This document shows positions 8,538 through 16,726 of a DNA stretch of 64,000 bases, in pieces. A program made the position numbers and the translations under genes. The DNA is from Bradyrhizobiaceae bacterium (lineage in GTDB: Bacteria; Pseudomonadota; Alphaproteobacteria; Rhizobiales; Xanthobacteraceae): positions 124,001 through 188,000 of the forward strand of contig JADYXZ010000010.1 of assembly GCA_020853885.1 (NCBI GenBank), given 5' to 3'. Numbering within the stretch: position 1 is the stretch's first letter; the number at the start of each line of letters is the position of its first letter. The notes below the pieces were generated by a model. That model was not told the origin of the DNA, made no database searches, and worked only from the letters and a program-made list of their open reading frames with translations.

Positions 8538-8774
8538 ATGCCGACGGTTCTGCGCTGGGGTTCCTACCGCGCGTTCTTCTACTCGAATGAGGGCAACGAG
8601 CCCGCGCATGTGCATGTGCGGTCGGGCAATCGTGAAGTCAAAGTGTGGCTCCACGACTTGAGCGTCGCCGTTAACGCGGGCTTTCCGGCCCATGAGATAA
8701 CAAGTATTCTTGTTGAACTGAGATACCACCGTGAAGCTCTGATGCGAGCTTGGGAAGAGCACTTCGAACCATGA
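8538..8774 (+). CDS. DUF4160 family small protein
   Basis: 78 aa. MPTVLRWGSYRAFFYSNEGNEPAHVHV is the DUF4160 signature: a FFYSNEGNEPxHVHV core with conserved His residues, then KVWLHD and a C-terminal LVELRYHREALMRAWEEHF helix. The ATG at 8538 follows a G-run (GGGGGG). The stop overlaps the start of the DUF2442 gene by 4 bases (ATGA). DUF4160 and DUF2442 genes commonly travel as pairs. A toxin-antitoxin-like role has been suspected but I know of no settled function. Confidence 0.85.
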   Translation: MPTVLRWGSYRAFFYSNEGNEPAHVHVRSGNREVKVWLHDLSVAVNAGFPAHEITSILVELRYHREALMRAWEEHFEP

Positions 8775-9019
8775 GCACCGTAGAAATCGAGGTTGGCGAT
8801 TTGCGGGTGAAGACCGTTGTCTTCACGCCGTCCGATCTCGTTGTCACGCTCGCTGATGGCCGCAAGATTTCGACGCCGCTCGACTGGTATCCGCGCCTCA
8901 AGAACGCGCCTGCCGCCGCCCGCGAGAACTATGAAATTATGCCGATGGGCATCCACTGGCCCGATCTCGACGAGGACCTGAGCGTGGCGGGCATGCTGGC
9001 GGGCAACCGCGCGCGCTGA
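8771..9019 (+). CDS. DUF2442 family small protein
   Basis: 82 aa. It has the DUF2442 pattern: TVVFTPSDLVVTLADGRKISTPLDWYPRLKNAPAAARENYE and a GIHWPDLDEDLSVAGML tail. The domain is a small fold thought to bind partners or nucleic acid; its biochemical role is unproven. It is translationally coupled to the DUF4160 gene (ATGA overlap). The pair sits between yidC and an ABC-F gene, interrupting an otherwise common alphaproteobacterial gene order. Confidence 0.85.
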   Translation: MSTVEIEVGDLRVKTVVFTPSDLVVTLADGRKISTPLDWYPRLKNAPAAARENYEIMPMGIHWPDLDEDLSVAGMLAGNRAR

Positions 9020-9073
9020 TCCCTCCACGTTCGGACTTGCACCCTTCTCTCCTGCTTGCGAGAAGGCGCCCCC

Positions 9074-10936
9074 ATGCTCGTCCTCGAAGACATCTCGCTC
9101 CGCATCGCCGGCAAGCTCCTGCTCGACCACGCCTCGGTCTCGATCCCCGACCGGGCGCGGGTCGGCATTGTCGGCCGCAACGGCACGGGGAAAACCACGC
9201 TCTTTCGCGCGATCGAGGGCGAGGTCGACACGGAGACGGGCGCGATCCGGCTGCCGTCGCGGGCGCGCATCGGCCGCGTGGCGCAGGAGGCGCCGGGCGG
9301 GCCGGAGTCCTTGATCGACGTGGTGCTCGCCGCCGATACGGAGCGCGCCGCGCTCATGGCCGAGCGCGAGACCGCGCAGGACCCGTTCCGCATCGCCGAG
9401 ATCGAGCACCGGCTCGTGGAGATCGACGCCTGGTCGGCGCCGGCGCGGGCGGCGCGCATTCTCGCAGGCCTCGGCTTCAGCGACGAGGCGCAGCAGCGGC
9501 CATGCTCGGAGTTTTCCGGCGGCTGGCGCATGCGCGTCGCGCTCGCGGCGGTCCTGTTCACGGAGCCGGACCTTCTGCTCCTCGACGAGCCCACCAACTA
9601 TCTCGATCTCGAAGGCACGTTATGGCTGCAGGATTACCTCGCGCACTATCCGCACACGGTCCTGCTCATCAGCCATGACCGCAACCTGCTCGACACCTCG
9701 GTCTCCTTCATCCTGCATTTCGACCAGCAGAAGCTGAAGCTCTATCGCGGCGGCTTCTCGCAGTTCGACCGGCAGCGGCGCGAGCAGATGATCGTCGACC
9801 AGCGCGCCCGCGAGAAGCAGGAGGCGAAGCGCGCGCACATGATGGCGTTCGTCGAGCGCTTCCGCGCCAAGGCGTCGAAGGCGCGGCAGGCGCAATCGCG
9901 GCTGAAGGCGCTGGAGAAGATGGAGCCGATCGCAGCACCCGTCGGCGAGATGGCGGCGGCGATCTCGATCCGCTCGCCGGACAAGCAGCTCTCGCCGCCG
10001 ATCATCGTGCTCGACGGGATCGCGGTCGGCTACGAGCCGGACAAGGCGGTGCTGAAGAACCTCGACCTGCGCATCGACGAGGACGACCGCATCGCGCTGC
10101 TCGGCCCCAACGGCAACGGCAAGTCGACGTTCGCCAAGCTCCTGGCTGAGCGGCTGCAGCCGCAGCGCGGCCGCATGGTACGGGCGCCGAAGCTGGAAGT
10201 TGCCTATTTCGCACAACATCAGCTCGACGAGCTGCGCGCGGAGGAATCGCCTTATCAGCACGTGCGGCGGCTGATGCCGAACGCGCCGGAGCCGAAGGTG
10301 CGCTCGCGGGCGGCGGAAATGGGCTTTTCGGGCGAGGCTGCCGACACCAAAGTCGCCTCGCTGTCGGGCGGCGAGAAGGCGCGGCTGCAGCTCGGGCTCG
10401 CGGCGTTCCACGGGCCGCACCTCCTCATCCTCGACGAGCCGACCAACCACCTCGACATCGAGGCGCGCGAGGCGCTGATCGAGGCGATCAACGACTACGA
10501 GGGCGCAGTGCTCCTGGTGACGCACGACCGGCATCTGCTCGATGCGTGCGCGGAGCGGCTGTGGCGCGTGGCCGACGGTACGGTGCGGCCCTATGACGGC
10601 GATCTCGACCAGTATCGCCGCGAGGTGCTGGGGCGCGCGGGCGCGGCGCGCCTCGCCGGCAAGGAGAAGGCGGAGACGGGCGCGCGCGGCGGCGGCAAGC
10701 GTTCGGAGCTTGCGCCCCTGCGCAAGCGCATCGCGGCGCTGGAGACCGAGATCGAAAAGCTGGAGCGGGAGCTTGCGAGCGTGGACAAGAAGCTCGCCAA
10801 TCCGGCGCTGCAGGCGAACGGCCACGCGGAGCTGGCAAAGCTCGGCACGCAGCGGGCGCAGCTCGCGGATCGCCTCGCGAAAATCGAGGAGGAATGGCTC
10901 GAGGCGAGCGCGCGGCGCGAGGAGCTCTCGGCATGA
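9074..10936 (+). CDS. ABC-F family ATPase (ribosome-associated, Uup/YheS-like)
   Basis: 620 aa, two ABC domains and no membrane segment. Domain 1: Walker A GRNGTGKTT (34-42), signature FSGGWRMRVALA, Walker B LLLLDEPTNYLDL. A charged linker follows (REKQEAKRAHMMAFVERFRAKA), the ABC-F P-site tRNA interaction motif. Domain 2: Walker A GPNGNGKST near residue 345, signature LSGGEKARLQLG, Walker B LLILDEPTNHLDI. A C-terminal coiled coil (RKRIAALETEIEKLERELA) ends the protein. ABC-F proteins act on the ribosome to resolve stalled or drug-bound states; the exact subclass is not certain. GAGAAGG precedes ATG 9074. The last bases overlap engB by 4. Confidence 0.93.
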   Translation: MLVLEDISLRIAGKLLLDHASVSIPDRARVGIVGRNGTGKTTLFRAIEGEVDTETGAIRLPSRARIGRVAQEAPGGPESLIDVVLAADTERAALMAERETAQDPFRIAEIEHRLVEIDAWSAPARAARILAGLGFSDEAQQRPCSEFSGGWRMRVALAAVLFTEPDLLLLDEPTNYLDLEGTLWLQDYLAHYPHTVLLISHDRNLLDTSVSFILHFDQQKLKLYRGGFSQFDRQRREQMIVDQRAREKQEAKRAHMMAFVERFRAKASKARQAQSRLKALEKMEPIAAPVGEMAAAISIRSPDKQLSPPIIVLDGIAVGYEPDKAVLKNLDLRIDEDDRIALLGPNGNGKSTFAKLLAERLQPQRGRMVRAPKLEVAYFAQHQLDELRAEESPYQHVRRLMPNAPEPKVRSRAAEMGFSGEAADTKVASLSGGEKARLQLGLAAFHGPHLLILDEPTNHLDIEAREALIEAINDYEGAVLLVTHDRHLLDACAERLWRVADGTVRPYDGDLDQYRREVLGRAGAARLAGKEKAETGARGGGKRSELAPLRKRIAALETEIEKLERELASVDKKLANPALQANGHAELAKLGTQRAQLADRLAKIEEEWLEASARREELSA

Positions 10937-11586
10937 GCGTAGCGGCCGGCTTCACCGACGAGGAAATCGAAACCGGCCGCAAGCTGTTTGCCGGCGAATG
11001 GACGTTCCTTGCCGGTGCGGGCTCGGCAGAATCGCTGCCGCCGATGCAGGGAATCGAGGTGGCGTTCGCCGGACGCTCGAACGTGGGCAAGTCGAGCCTC
11101 ATCAACGCGCTCACCAACCGCAAGGCGCTCGCGCGCGTCTCCGACACGCCGGGCCGCACGCAGGAGCTGAACTTCTTTCAGGGCGGGATGAACCTGCGGC
11201 TCGTGGACCTGCCCGGCTACGGCTACGCCAAGGCCGGGCGCGCGAAGGCCGCGCAATGGACCAGGCTTGCGCAAGCCTATCTCGCCGGCCGCGCCAGTCT
11301 CGCGCGGGTGTTCGTGCTGATCGACGCGCGGCACGGGCTGAAGGAGGCGGACGGCGGCGTGTTCGACCTGCTCGACCAGGCCGCCGTGAGCTACGCGGTG
11401 GTGCTGACGAAGGCCGACAAGCTGAGCGCCGCCGAGCTTGCCGCCCGCATCGACGAAACGGCCGCCGGCATCAGCCGCCGCGCCGCGGCCTTCCCCGTCG
11501 TGTTTCCCACCTCGGCGCACACGGGTGCAGGCCTGCCGGAGCTGCGCGCCGCGATCGTGCGGGTGATGCGGGAGCGGGGAAGCTAA
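10933..11586 (+). CDS. engB: ribosome biogenesis GTP-binding protein EngB/YsxC
   Basis: 217 aa GTPase needed for maturation of the large ribosomal subunit. G1 is GRSNVGKSS (47-55), G3 is DLPGYGYAKAG, G4 is TKADKLS and the G5-like region is PTSAHTGAGL. The G2 threonine lies in DTPGRTQ, the family hallmark. ATG 10933 overlaps the ABC-F stop (ATGA). A 102-bp palindromic repeat follows the stop. Confidence 0.97.
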   Translation: MSVAAGFTDEEIETGRKLFAGEWTFLAGAGSAESLPPMQGIEVAFAGRSNVGKSSLINALTNRKALARVSDTPGRTQELNFFQGGMNLRLVDLPGYGYAKAGRAKAAQWTRLAQAYLAGRASLARVFVLIDARHGLKEADGGVFDLLDQAAVSYAVVLTKADKLSAAELAARIDETAAGISRRAAAFPVVFPTSAHTGAGLPELRAAIVRVMRERGS

Positions 11587-11588
11587 AT

Positions 11589-11690
11589 CGTCGTCCCGGA
11601 AACGCGCGAAGCGCGTTATCCGGGACCGTCCGCATCTTGTCTCCAAACGGTCCCGGCTCTCGGCGCTTACGCGCCTCGGCCGGGACGACG
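11589..11690. repeat. 102-bp palindromic doublet repeat, copy 1 (family A)
   Basis: The ends are an 11-bp inverted pair, CGTCGTCCCGG and CCGGGACGACG. Inside lie two further palindromes joined by a short linker. The reverse complement closely matches the element at 25150-25251, which has the same length and the same shared blocks. It lies between engB and argB. It resembles a REP/BIME-type non-autonomous element. Confidence 0.8.
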
Positions 11691-11757
11691 GTGAATTGAG
11701 GCGCGCCTCCCGATCGGCTAGAAGACCGCGACCCACCCGCGCGAACCGGTTGATTCC

Positions 11758-12669
11758 ATGACCAAGAAAGAGACCGAGACCGATCTTGCCGCCGAAGCGC
11801 TGCTGACCGCGCGCGTGCTGTCCGAGGCGCTGCCGCACATGCAGCGCTACGACGACGAGATCGTGGTGGTGAAATACGGCGGCCACGCCATGGGCGACGA
11901 GGCGACGGCGCGGGCGTTCGCCAAGGACATCGTGCTGCTGGAGCAGACCGCGATCAACCCGGTCGTGGTGCACGGCGGCGGGCCGCAGATCGCGGCGATG
12001 CTCGCGAAGCTCGGGATCAAGTCCGAATTCAAGGACGGGTTGCGTGTCACCGACGCCGCCACCGTCGAGATCGTCGAGATGGTGCTCGCGGGCTCCATCA
12101 ACAAGCAGATCGTCGGCTACATCAACGAGGCGGGCGGCCGCGCGGTCGGCCTTTCCGGCAAGGACGGCAACATGGTGCTCGCGCGCAAGGTCACGCGCAG
12201 GGTCGCCGATCCGGGCTCCAACATCGAGAAGGTGGTCGATCTCGGCTTCGTCGGCGAGCCGGTGAAGGTCGACACCACCGTGCTCGAGCAGATCCTCGGC
12301 CGCGAGCTGATCCCGGTGCTCGCGCCGGTCGCCGCGGGCGAGAAGGGCGGCACCTTCAACGTCAATGCCGACACCTTCGCGGGCGCGGTTGCGGGCGCGC
12401 TCAAGGCAAAGCGGCTCCTGCTCCTCACCGACGTGCCGGGCGTGCTCGACAAGTCGAAGAAGCTGATCAAGGAGCTCTCGCTTAAGGACGCGCGCAAGCT
12501 GATCGCCGACGGCACGATCTCGGGCGGCATGATCCCCAAGGTCGAGACCTGCATCGACGCGCTCGACAAGGGCGTCGAGGGCGTCGTGATCCTCGACGGC
12601 AAGGTGCAGCACGCCGTGCTGCTCGAACTGCTCACCGACCTCGGCGCGGGCACGCTCATTCACCGCTGA
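11758..12669 (+). CDS. argB: acetylglutamate kinase
   Basis: 303 aa. It phosphorylates N-acetyl-L-glutamate with ATP, the second step of arginine synthesis and usually the feedback-controlled one. Motifs: [11 protein letters not shown] (phosphate-binding Lys), [10 protein letters not shown], and the [17 protein letters not shown] nucleotide region, typical of the amino-acid kinase fold. The N-terminal ~25-residue helix ([20 protein letters not shown]) is the extension found in arginine-sensitive hexameric enzymes. The stop TGA overlaps an ATG of the next frame (TGATG at 12667). Confidence 0.97.
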   Translation: MTKKETETDLAAEALLTARVLSEALPHMQRYDDEIVVVKYGGHAMGDEATARAFAKDIVLLEQTAINPVVVHGGGPQIAAMLAKLGIKSEFKDGLRVTDAATVEIVEMVLAGSINKQIVGYINEAGGRAVGLSGKDGNMVLARKVTRRVADPGSNIEKVVDLGFVGEPVKVDTTVLEQILGRELIPVLAPVAAGEKGGTFNVNADTFAGAVAGALKAKRLLLLTDVPGVLDKSKKLIKELSLKDARKLIADGTISGGMIPKVETCIDALDKGVEGVVILDGKVQHAVLLELLTDLGAGTLIHR

Positions 12670-12705
12670 TGCGCACACTTCGCCGTCACGGCGATTTATC
12701 CCGAT

Positions 12706-12809
12706 CATTCCCGTCCTCGGGTCTCGCCTTCGGCTCGCCCGAGGGCAGGCTCCAGCGGGAATCCAGAAGGTTTGGCTCTGGGTCCCCGCTTTCGCGGGGA
12801 CGAGCGGAA
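12706..12809. repeat. palindromic repeat at the 5' end of the DUF1036 gene (family F)
   Basis: Two stem-loops: CCTCGGG...CCCGAGG within an inverted TCCCG...CGGGA, and GTCCCCGC-TTTC-GCGGGGAC. The layout resembles the short palindromes scattered through Rhizobiales genomes. It lies between the argB stop and the signal peptide of the DUF1036 protein, so it would be translated if the ATG at 12669 is used. Confidence 0.7.
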
Positions 12810-12821
12810 GTTCTTGTCGCC

Positions 12822-13790
12822 GTGTTCGCAGCAATCGTGCTGAGTGCCTCCCCTGCCCGCGCCGATCTGGAAATCTGCAACCGCACGAGCTTCATCGTCG
12901 AGGCGGCGATCGGCATCGAGGACCAGGGTGTCACGGCGACGCGCGGCTGGTTCCGCGTCGATCCCGGCGCGTGCCGCGCGGTGATGCGCGGCGATCCGAG
13001 CTTCGAGCGGCTGTTCGCGCACGTGCGCGCCCTGCCGCTCTATGGCGCGGTGAAACCGATGCACGGGAACGAAGTGCAGCTTTGCGTCGGCGACGGCGAA
13101 TTCCTGATCGCGGGCGCGCGCGACTGCAAGCGCGACAGGCAGCGGCTCGTGCCGTTCGGCGAGATGCAGCCGCGCGCGAGCGAGGCCGGCCGCGCGATCT
13201 TCCTCGCCGAGCCCGCGGACTACGGGCCGGAGCAGGCGCGGCTTGCGGCCGTGCAGCGGCTCCTGACGCTCGCCGGCTACAACGCGGAGCCGGTCGACGG
13301 CGTCGCCGGTCCGAAGACCGACGCGGCGCTTGCCCGGTTCCTGCGCGAGCGCAACCTGCCCGACGACGCGCCGGCGGCATCCGCGTTCCTCGATCTGCTC
13401 GCGAGCGCCGTGCGCGAAGGCGCGGGCGCGGGACTGCTCTGGTGCAACGAGACGGCACACACGGTCATGGCGGCACTCGGCGTCGAGGAGGACGGCGGCG
13501 TCGTTACGCGCGGCTGGTGGCGGATCGAGGCGGGCGCGTGCCTCCGCCCCGAACTGCCGCAAAAGACCGTGAAAGCCTATAGTTTCGCGGAAGCCGTGGA
13601 CGGCGCGGGCGCCGTGATCGAGCGCAAGGGCAAGGCGCTGACCTGGGGTGGCGCGATGCGCCTCTGCGTGCGCAACTCGCGCTTCGAGATTCGCGAGCAC
13701 AAGGATTGCGCGGCGCGCGGGCTGGCGACGCAGGGCTTTGCGACGGTCGAACTGCCGGCAGGCGCCACCGTGCGGTTTCAGGAGCCATGA
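12822..13790 (+). CDS. exported protein with two DUF1036 domains and a peptidoglycan-binding-like linker
   Basis: With GTG 12822 the protein is 322 aa and opens directly with a Sec signal peptide (VFAAIVLSASPARA). DUF1036 repeats begin ADLEICNRTSFIVEAAIG and GLLWCNETAHTVMAALG, each with paired cysteines and a TRGWWRI/TRGWFRV motif. Between them is a PG-binding-1-like helix bundle (RLLTLAGYNAEPVDGVAGPKTDAALARFLRERNL). The domain is periplasmic; its function is unknown. The frame is open back to ATG 12669, overlapping the argB stop, which would add 51 residues encoded largely by a palindromic repeat. I prefer the GTG because it places the signal peptide at the N-terminus, but its GGAAG lies 11 bases away. 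The start is uncertain. Confidence 0.75.
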   Translation: MFAAIVLSASPARADLEICNRTSFIVEAAIGIEDQGVTATRGWFRVDPGACRAVMRGDPSFERLFAHVRALPLYGAVKPMHGNEVQLCVGDGEFLIAGARDCKRDRQRLVPFGEMQPRASEAGRAIFLAEPADYGPEQARLAAVQRLLTLAGYNAEPVDGVAGPKTDAALARFLRERNLPDDAPAASAFLDLLASAVREGAGAGLLWCNETAHTVMAALGVEEDGGVVTRGWWRIEAGACLRPELPQKTVKAYSFAEAVDGAGAVIERKGKALTWGGAMRLCVRNSRFEIREHKDCAARGLATQGFATVELPAGATVRFQEP

Positions 13791-14470
13791 TGGCGCACGA
13801 TTTTTCGGGCGTCGACACCTGGGTGTTCGACCTCGACAACACCCTCTATCCGCACCATCTGAACCTATGGGAGCAGGTGGATGCGCGCATCCGCGAGTTC
13901 ATCGCGGACTTCCTCAAGCTCACCCACGACGAAGCCTTTCGGCTGCAGAAGGACTATTACCGGCGCTACGGCACCTCCATGCGCGGGCTGATGACCGAGC
14001 ACGGCATGAACCCCGACGATTTCCTCGCCTTCGTGCACGAGATCGACCACTCGCCGCTCGAGCCCAACCCCGCGCTCGGCGAGGCGCTGGAGAAGCTGCC
14101 CGGCCGCAAGCTCATCCTCACGAACGGCACGCGCGCGCACGCCGACGCCGTGCTGCAGCGGCTCGAGATCGGCCGGCATTTCGAGGACGTGTTCGACATC
14201 GTGGCGGGCGAGCTCGAGCCGAAGCCGCTGCCGCAGACCTACGACCGCTTCCTCGCACGCCACGGCGTCGAGCCGGTGCGCGCGGCCATGTTCGAGGACT
14301 TGTCCCGCAACCTTGAGGTCCCGCACCGGCTCGGCATGCGCACGGTGCTCGTGGTGCCGGAGCAGACGCGCGAGGTCTTCCGCGAGGACTGGGAGCTCGA
14401 AGGCCGCGACGCGGCGCACGTCGACCACGTGACGGACGACCTTGCGGGCTTTCTCATGCGGCTGCGCTAG
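13790..14470 (+). CDS. HAD-family pyrimidine 5'-nucleotidase-like hydrolase
   Basis: 226 aa. Motif I is VFDLDNTLY (catalytic Asp pair), motif II is LILTNGT, motif III is KPLPQTYDRFL and motif IV is MFEDLSRNL. This set fits the HAD subfamily IA group typed as pyrimidine 5'-nucleotidase. It is likely a soluble phosphatase for nucleoside monophosphates; substrate is inferred from family. ATG 13790 has AGGAG 5 bases upstream. ATG 13787, overlapping the previous stop by 4 bases, is an alternative. It is probably co-transcribed with argB and the DUF1036 gene. Confidence 0.9.
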   Translation: MAHDFSGVDTWVFDLDNTLYPHHLNLWEQVDARIREFIADFLKLTHDEAFRLQKDYYRRYGTSMRGLMTEHGMNPDDFLAFVHEIDHSPLEPNPALGEALEKLPGRKLILTNGTRAHADAVLQRLEIGRHFEDVFDIVAGELEPKPLPQTYDRFLARHGVEPVRAAMFEDLSRNLEVPHRLGMRTVLVVPEQTREVFREDWELEGRDAAHVDHVTDDLAGFLMRLR

Positions 14471-14509
14471 TTGCGCCGTTCGGTCATGCCCCGCCGCGAG
14501 CCGTCGCGC

Positions 14510-15070
14510 TCATGCCCGCACCGCCGACGCAAGCAGGAGATACGAGAAACCCGACATCAGCAGATTGATGCCCACGAGGAGGCCGATCGCCCATGTCGCC
14601 GTGCTCGGCAGGCCGGCAAAGATCAGGACGCCCGCGGCGACGGCAACGATGCCCGAGATCAGCATCCATACCCAGCCCGTGCGCGGGTTGAGGCGGAACG
14701 CCATGACGATCTCGACGATGCCTTCGACGATGAACAGCGCCGCCAGGAAGATCGTGAGCGTGATGATGCCGGTGAGCGGGAAGAACGCGAGCCAGCCGCC
14801 GGCCGCCACGTAGAGAACGCCGATGAGGAGATCGAGGAAGAACTCGCTCCATCTCTGCGTGGAGAAGGCGTGCGCGATCTGCGCAAAGCCGCCGATCAGG
14901 AACAGCCAGCCGAGAAAGATCTTGGCGGCGATGGTGGTGACGAACGGGAATGCGATGGCGACGACGCCGAGAATGGCGAGCACGATGCCGAGCACCATGA
15001 ACCAGGTGCGATGCTCGGCGACGATTGCCTGAACCGACTGCACGTGCGGAGAAGCCGATGCGTGTGTCAT
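14510..15070 (-). CDS. hdeD: HdeD-family membrane protein
   Basis: 186 aa with six predicted membrane segments in three similar hairpins: WFMVLGIVLAILGVVAIAFP, IFLGWLFLIGGFAQIAHAF, FFLDLLIGVLYVAAGGWLAF, ITLTIFLAALFIVEGIVEIVM, WVWMLISGIVAVAAGVLIF and ATWAIGLLVGINLLMSGFSYL. This is the DUF308/HdeD architecture, linked to acid resistance in enterics. Its role here is unknown. The RLNPRTGWVWML loop is conserved in the family. It converges with the HAD gene and diverges from dapD. Confidence 0.88.
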   Translation of the reverse strand: MTHASASPHVQSVQAIVAEHRTWFMVLGIVLAILGVVAIAFPFVTTIAAKIFLGWLFLIGGFAQIAHAFSTQRWSEFFLDLLIGVLYVAAGGWLAFFPLTGIITLTIFLAALFIVEGIVEIVMAFRLNPRTGWVWMLISGIVAVAAGVLIFAGLPSTATWAIGLLVGINLLMSGFSYLLLASAVRA

Positions 15071-15430
15071 GGGTCCCTCGCTTCAAAGAGCCAGCGCCCA
15101 TTGTATCCTACACCAAACCGGCGGCCGCGTTGCCCGCATTTGTCTCGAATTGATTCCAGCCGCGCCGCCGCGTAGGGGCGAGACCCGGCCATCCAGAGCA
15201 AGTGGCACTGCCCTCTGGATGCGCGGGTCTTCAGACGCGAAGACGGCGCGTAGCCTGTCATCGGGCCGCGCTTCGCGCGGACCCGTTGGCGCCTTTCGCC
15301 CGCGCATGAGGGAGGCGCGCCTTCGCGGTCTTCTGTCTCGCCACGCAGCCGGGGACAGCAATTCCCAGCCGTTGACACGAACGCCCCGCCCGCCGACAAG
15401 GTCCGCCGCCCCGCCCAAGGAGAACAGGGA
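15071..15430. other. intergenic region with interrupted palindromic repeat upstream of dapD
   Basis: 360 bases with no supported gene. At about 15182-15320 are pieces of the CTGGATGCGCGGGTC / GCGCATGAGGGA repeat seen intact at 24449 and 41003, here split by about 70 extra bases that form their own CCGCGC-TTC-GCGCGG hairpin. TTGACA at 15372-15377 could be the -35 of dapD, but no convincing -10 follows at 17 bases. AAGGAG precedes the dapD ATG. Confidence 0.6.
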
Positions 15431-16273
15431 ATGTCGGACAAGCTCGCCAAGACCATCGACGACGCCTGGGAGCGCCGCAGCGAGATCGGCCTGAAGACCA
15501 GGGGGCCGGTGCGCAAGGCGGTGCAGTCCGCGCTCGAGCTTCTCGACTCCGGCAAGGTGCGCGTCGCGGAAAAGCAGGCGGATGGCCGCTGGCGCGTGCA
15601 GCAATGGCTGAAGAAGGCCGTGCTCCTCTCCTTCCGCCTCAACGACATGGGCGTGATCAAGGGCGGACCGGGCAAGGCCGCGTGGTGGGACAAGGTGCCG
15701 TCGAAGTTCGACGGCTGGAACGCGGCGAAGTTCAGGAAGGCGGGCTTCCGCGCGGTGCCGGGCTCGGTGGTGCGGCGCGGCGCCTTCATCGCGCCGAACG
15801 TGGTGCTAATGCCGAGCTTCGTGAACATCGGCGCCTACGTCGACTCGGGCACCATGGTGGACACCTGGGCCACCGTCGGCTCCTGCGCGCAGATCGGCAG
15901 GAACTGCCACATCTCCGGCGGCGCCGGCATCGGCGGCGTGCTGGAACCCGTGCAGGCGGGGCCGGTGGTGATCGAGGACGACTGCTTCATCGGCGCGCGC
16001 GCGGAGGTCGCCGAGGGCGTCGTGGTGCGGCGCGGGTCCGTGCTTTCAATGGGCGTCTTCCTCGGCGCGTCGACCAAGATCGTCGACCGCGACAGCGGCA
16101 AGGTGTTCATGGGTGAAGTGCCGGAATATTCCGTCGTCGTGCCGGGTTCGCTGCCGGGCAAGCCGCTGGCGGACGGCACGCCCGGCCCGTCGCTCTATTG
16201 CGCGGTAATCGTCAAGCGCGTCGACGAGAAGACGCGGGCGAAGACGAGCATCAACGAGTTGCTGAGGGATTGA
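15431..16273 (+). CDS. dapD: 2,3,4,5-tetrahydropyridine-2,6-dicarboxylate N-succinyltransferase
   Basis: 280 aa. It transfers succinyl from succinyl-CoA to tetrahydrodipicolinate in the succinylase branch of lysine and meso-diaminopimelate synthesis. The middle shows left-handed beta-helix hexapeptides ([53 protein letters not shown]), and the acceptor loop [19 protein letters not shown] is typical. AAGGAGAACAGGGA precedes the ATG. It is followed after 31 bases by a HicB/HicA-like pair and then dapE, all co-directional. Confidence 0.98.
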   Translation: MSDKLAKTIDDAWERRSEIGLKTRGPVRKAVQSALELLDSGKVRVAEKQADGRWRVQQWLKKAVLLSFRLNDMGVIKGGPGKAAWWDKVPSKFDGWNAAKFRKAGFRAVPGSVVRRGAFIAPNVVLMPSFVNIGAYVDSGTMVDTWATVGSCAQIGRNCHISGGAGIGGVLEPVQAGPVVIEDDCFIGARAEVAEGVVVRRGSVLSMGVFLGASTKIVDRDSGKVFMGEVPEYSVVVPGSLPGKPLADGTPGPSLYCAVIVKRVDEKTRAKTSINELLRD

Positions 16274-16304
16274 CCGATCCGGCAAGGAGTCCGATCTTAC
16301 GGCC

Positions 16305-16532
16305 ATGAACCGCGAAATCACCATTCAAGCGCGCTGGGACGGCGAAGCGAGCGTCTGGCTCGCGACCAGCGAGGACGTGCCGGGACTCGTCGTCGAGGCC
16401 GACACGTGGCCGGCGATGATCGAAGAGGTGCGGATCGTGCTGCCGGAACTACTCGAAATTTCCGGGGAACGGGGCGATAAACTGTCGCTCACTTTCAAAG
16501 CCGAAGAGCACCTCGACGTCGCCGGCGCGTGA
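16305..16532 (+). CDS. HicB-like antitoxin, DUF1902 family
   Basis: 75 aa. ITIQARWDGEASVWLATSEDVPGLVVEADTWPAMIEEV is the ferredoxin-like DUF1902/HicB partial-RNase-H fold, which lacks the catalytic residues of active RNases. It probably neutralises the HicA-like toxin encoded immediately downstream (TGATG overlap at 16530). The order antitoxin-then-toxin is the reverse of the classical hicA-hicB arrangement. AAGGAG lies about 15 bases from the ATG, so initiation may lean on dapD translation. Confidence 0.83.
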   Translation: MNREITIQARWDGEASVWLATSEDVPGLVVEADTWPAMIEEVRIVLPELLEISGERGDKLSLTFKAEEHLDVAGA

Positions 16533-16726
16533 TGGCGGAATTTTATCGCGAGCTTGTCTCCATTCTTCGTGCGCATGGTTGCTATCTCGTCCGCCAGGGC
16601 AAGGGCAGTCATGAGATCTGGTACAGCCCGGTAAACGGACGGCACGTCACCGTACCGCGCACGACAAAGTCGCGGCACACCGCGAACGATGTATTGAAAC
16701 AGGCAGGAATTCCGAAGGCATTCTGA
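16532..16726 (+). CDS. hicA: HicA-family toxin (mRNA interferase)
   Basis: 64 aa. The dsRBD-like HicA fold is evident: [26 protein letters not shown] with the catalytic His27 in GSHEIW, then the HVTVPRT strand and a C-terminal helix [11 protein letters not shown]. HicA toxins cleave mRNA and block translation when not bound by their antitoxin. The ATG overlaps the upstream stop (TGATG) and its own stop overlaps the dapE ATG (TGATG at 16724), so three genes are linked stop-to-start. Confidence 0.9.
   Translation: MAEFYRELVSILRAHGCYLVRQGKGSHEIWYSPVNGRHVTVPRTTKSRHTANDVLKQAGIPKAF

Noticed and set aside
15372-15400. Consensus dapD promoter from TTGACA at 15372
   Set aside because: The -35 is perfect but the hexamer 17 bases downstream (GACAAG) matches poorly, so it is mentioned only in the intergenic note.
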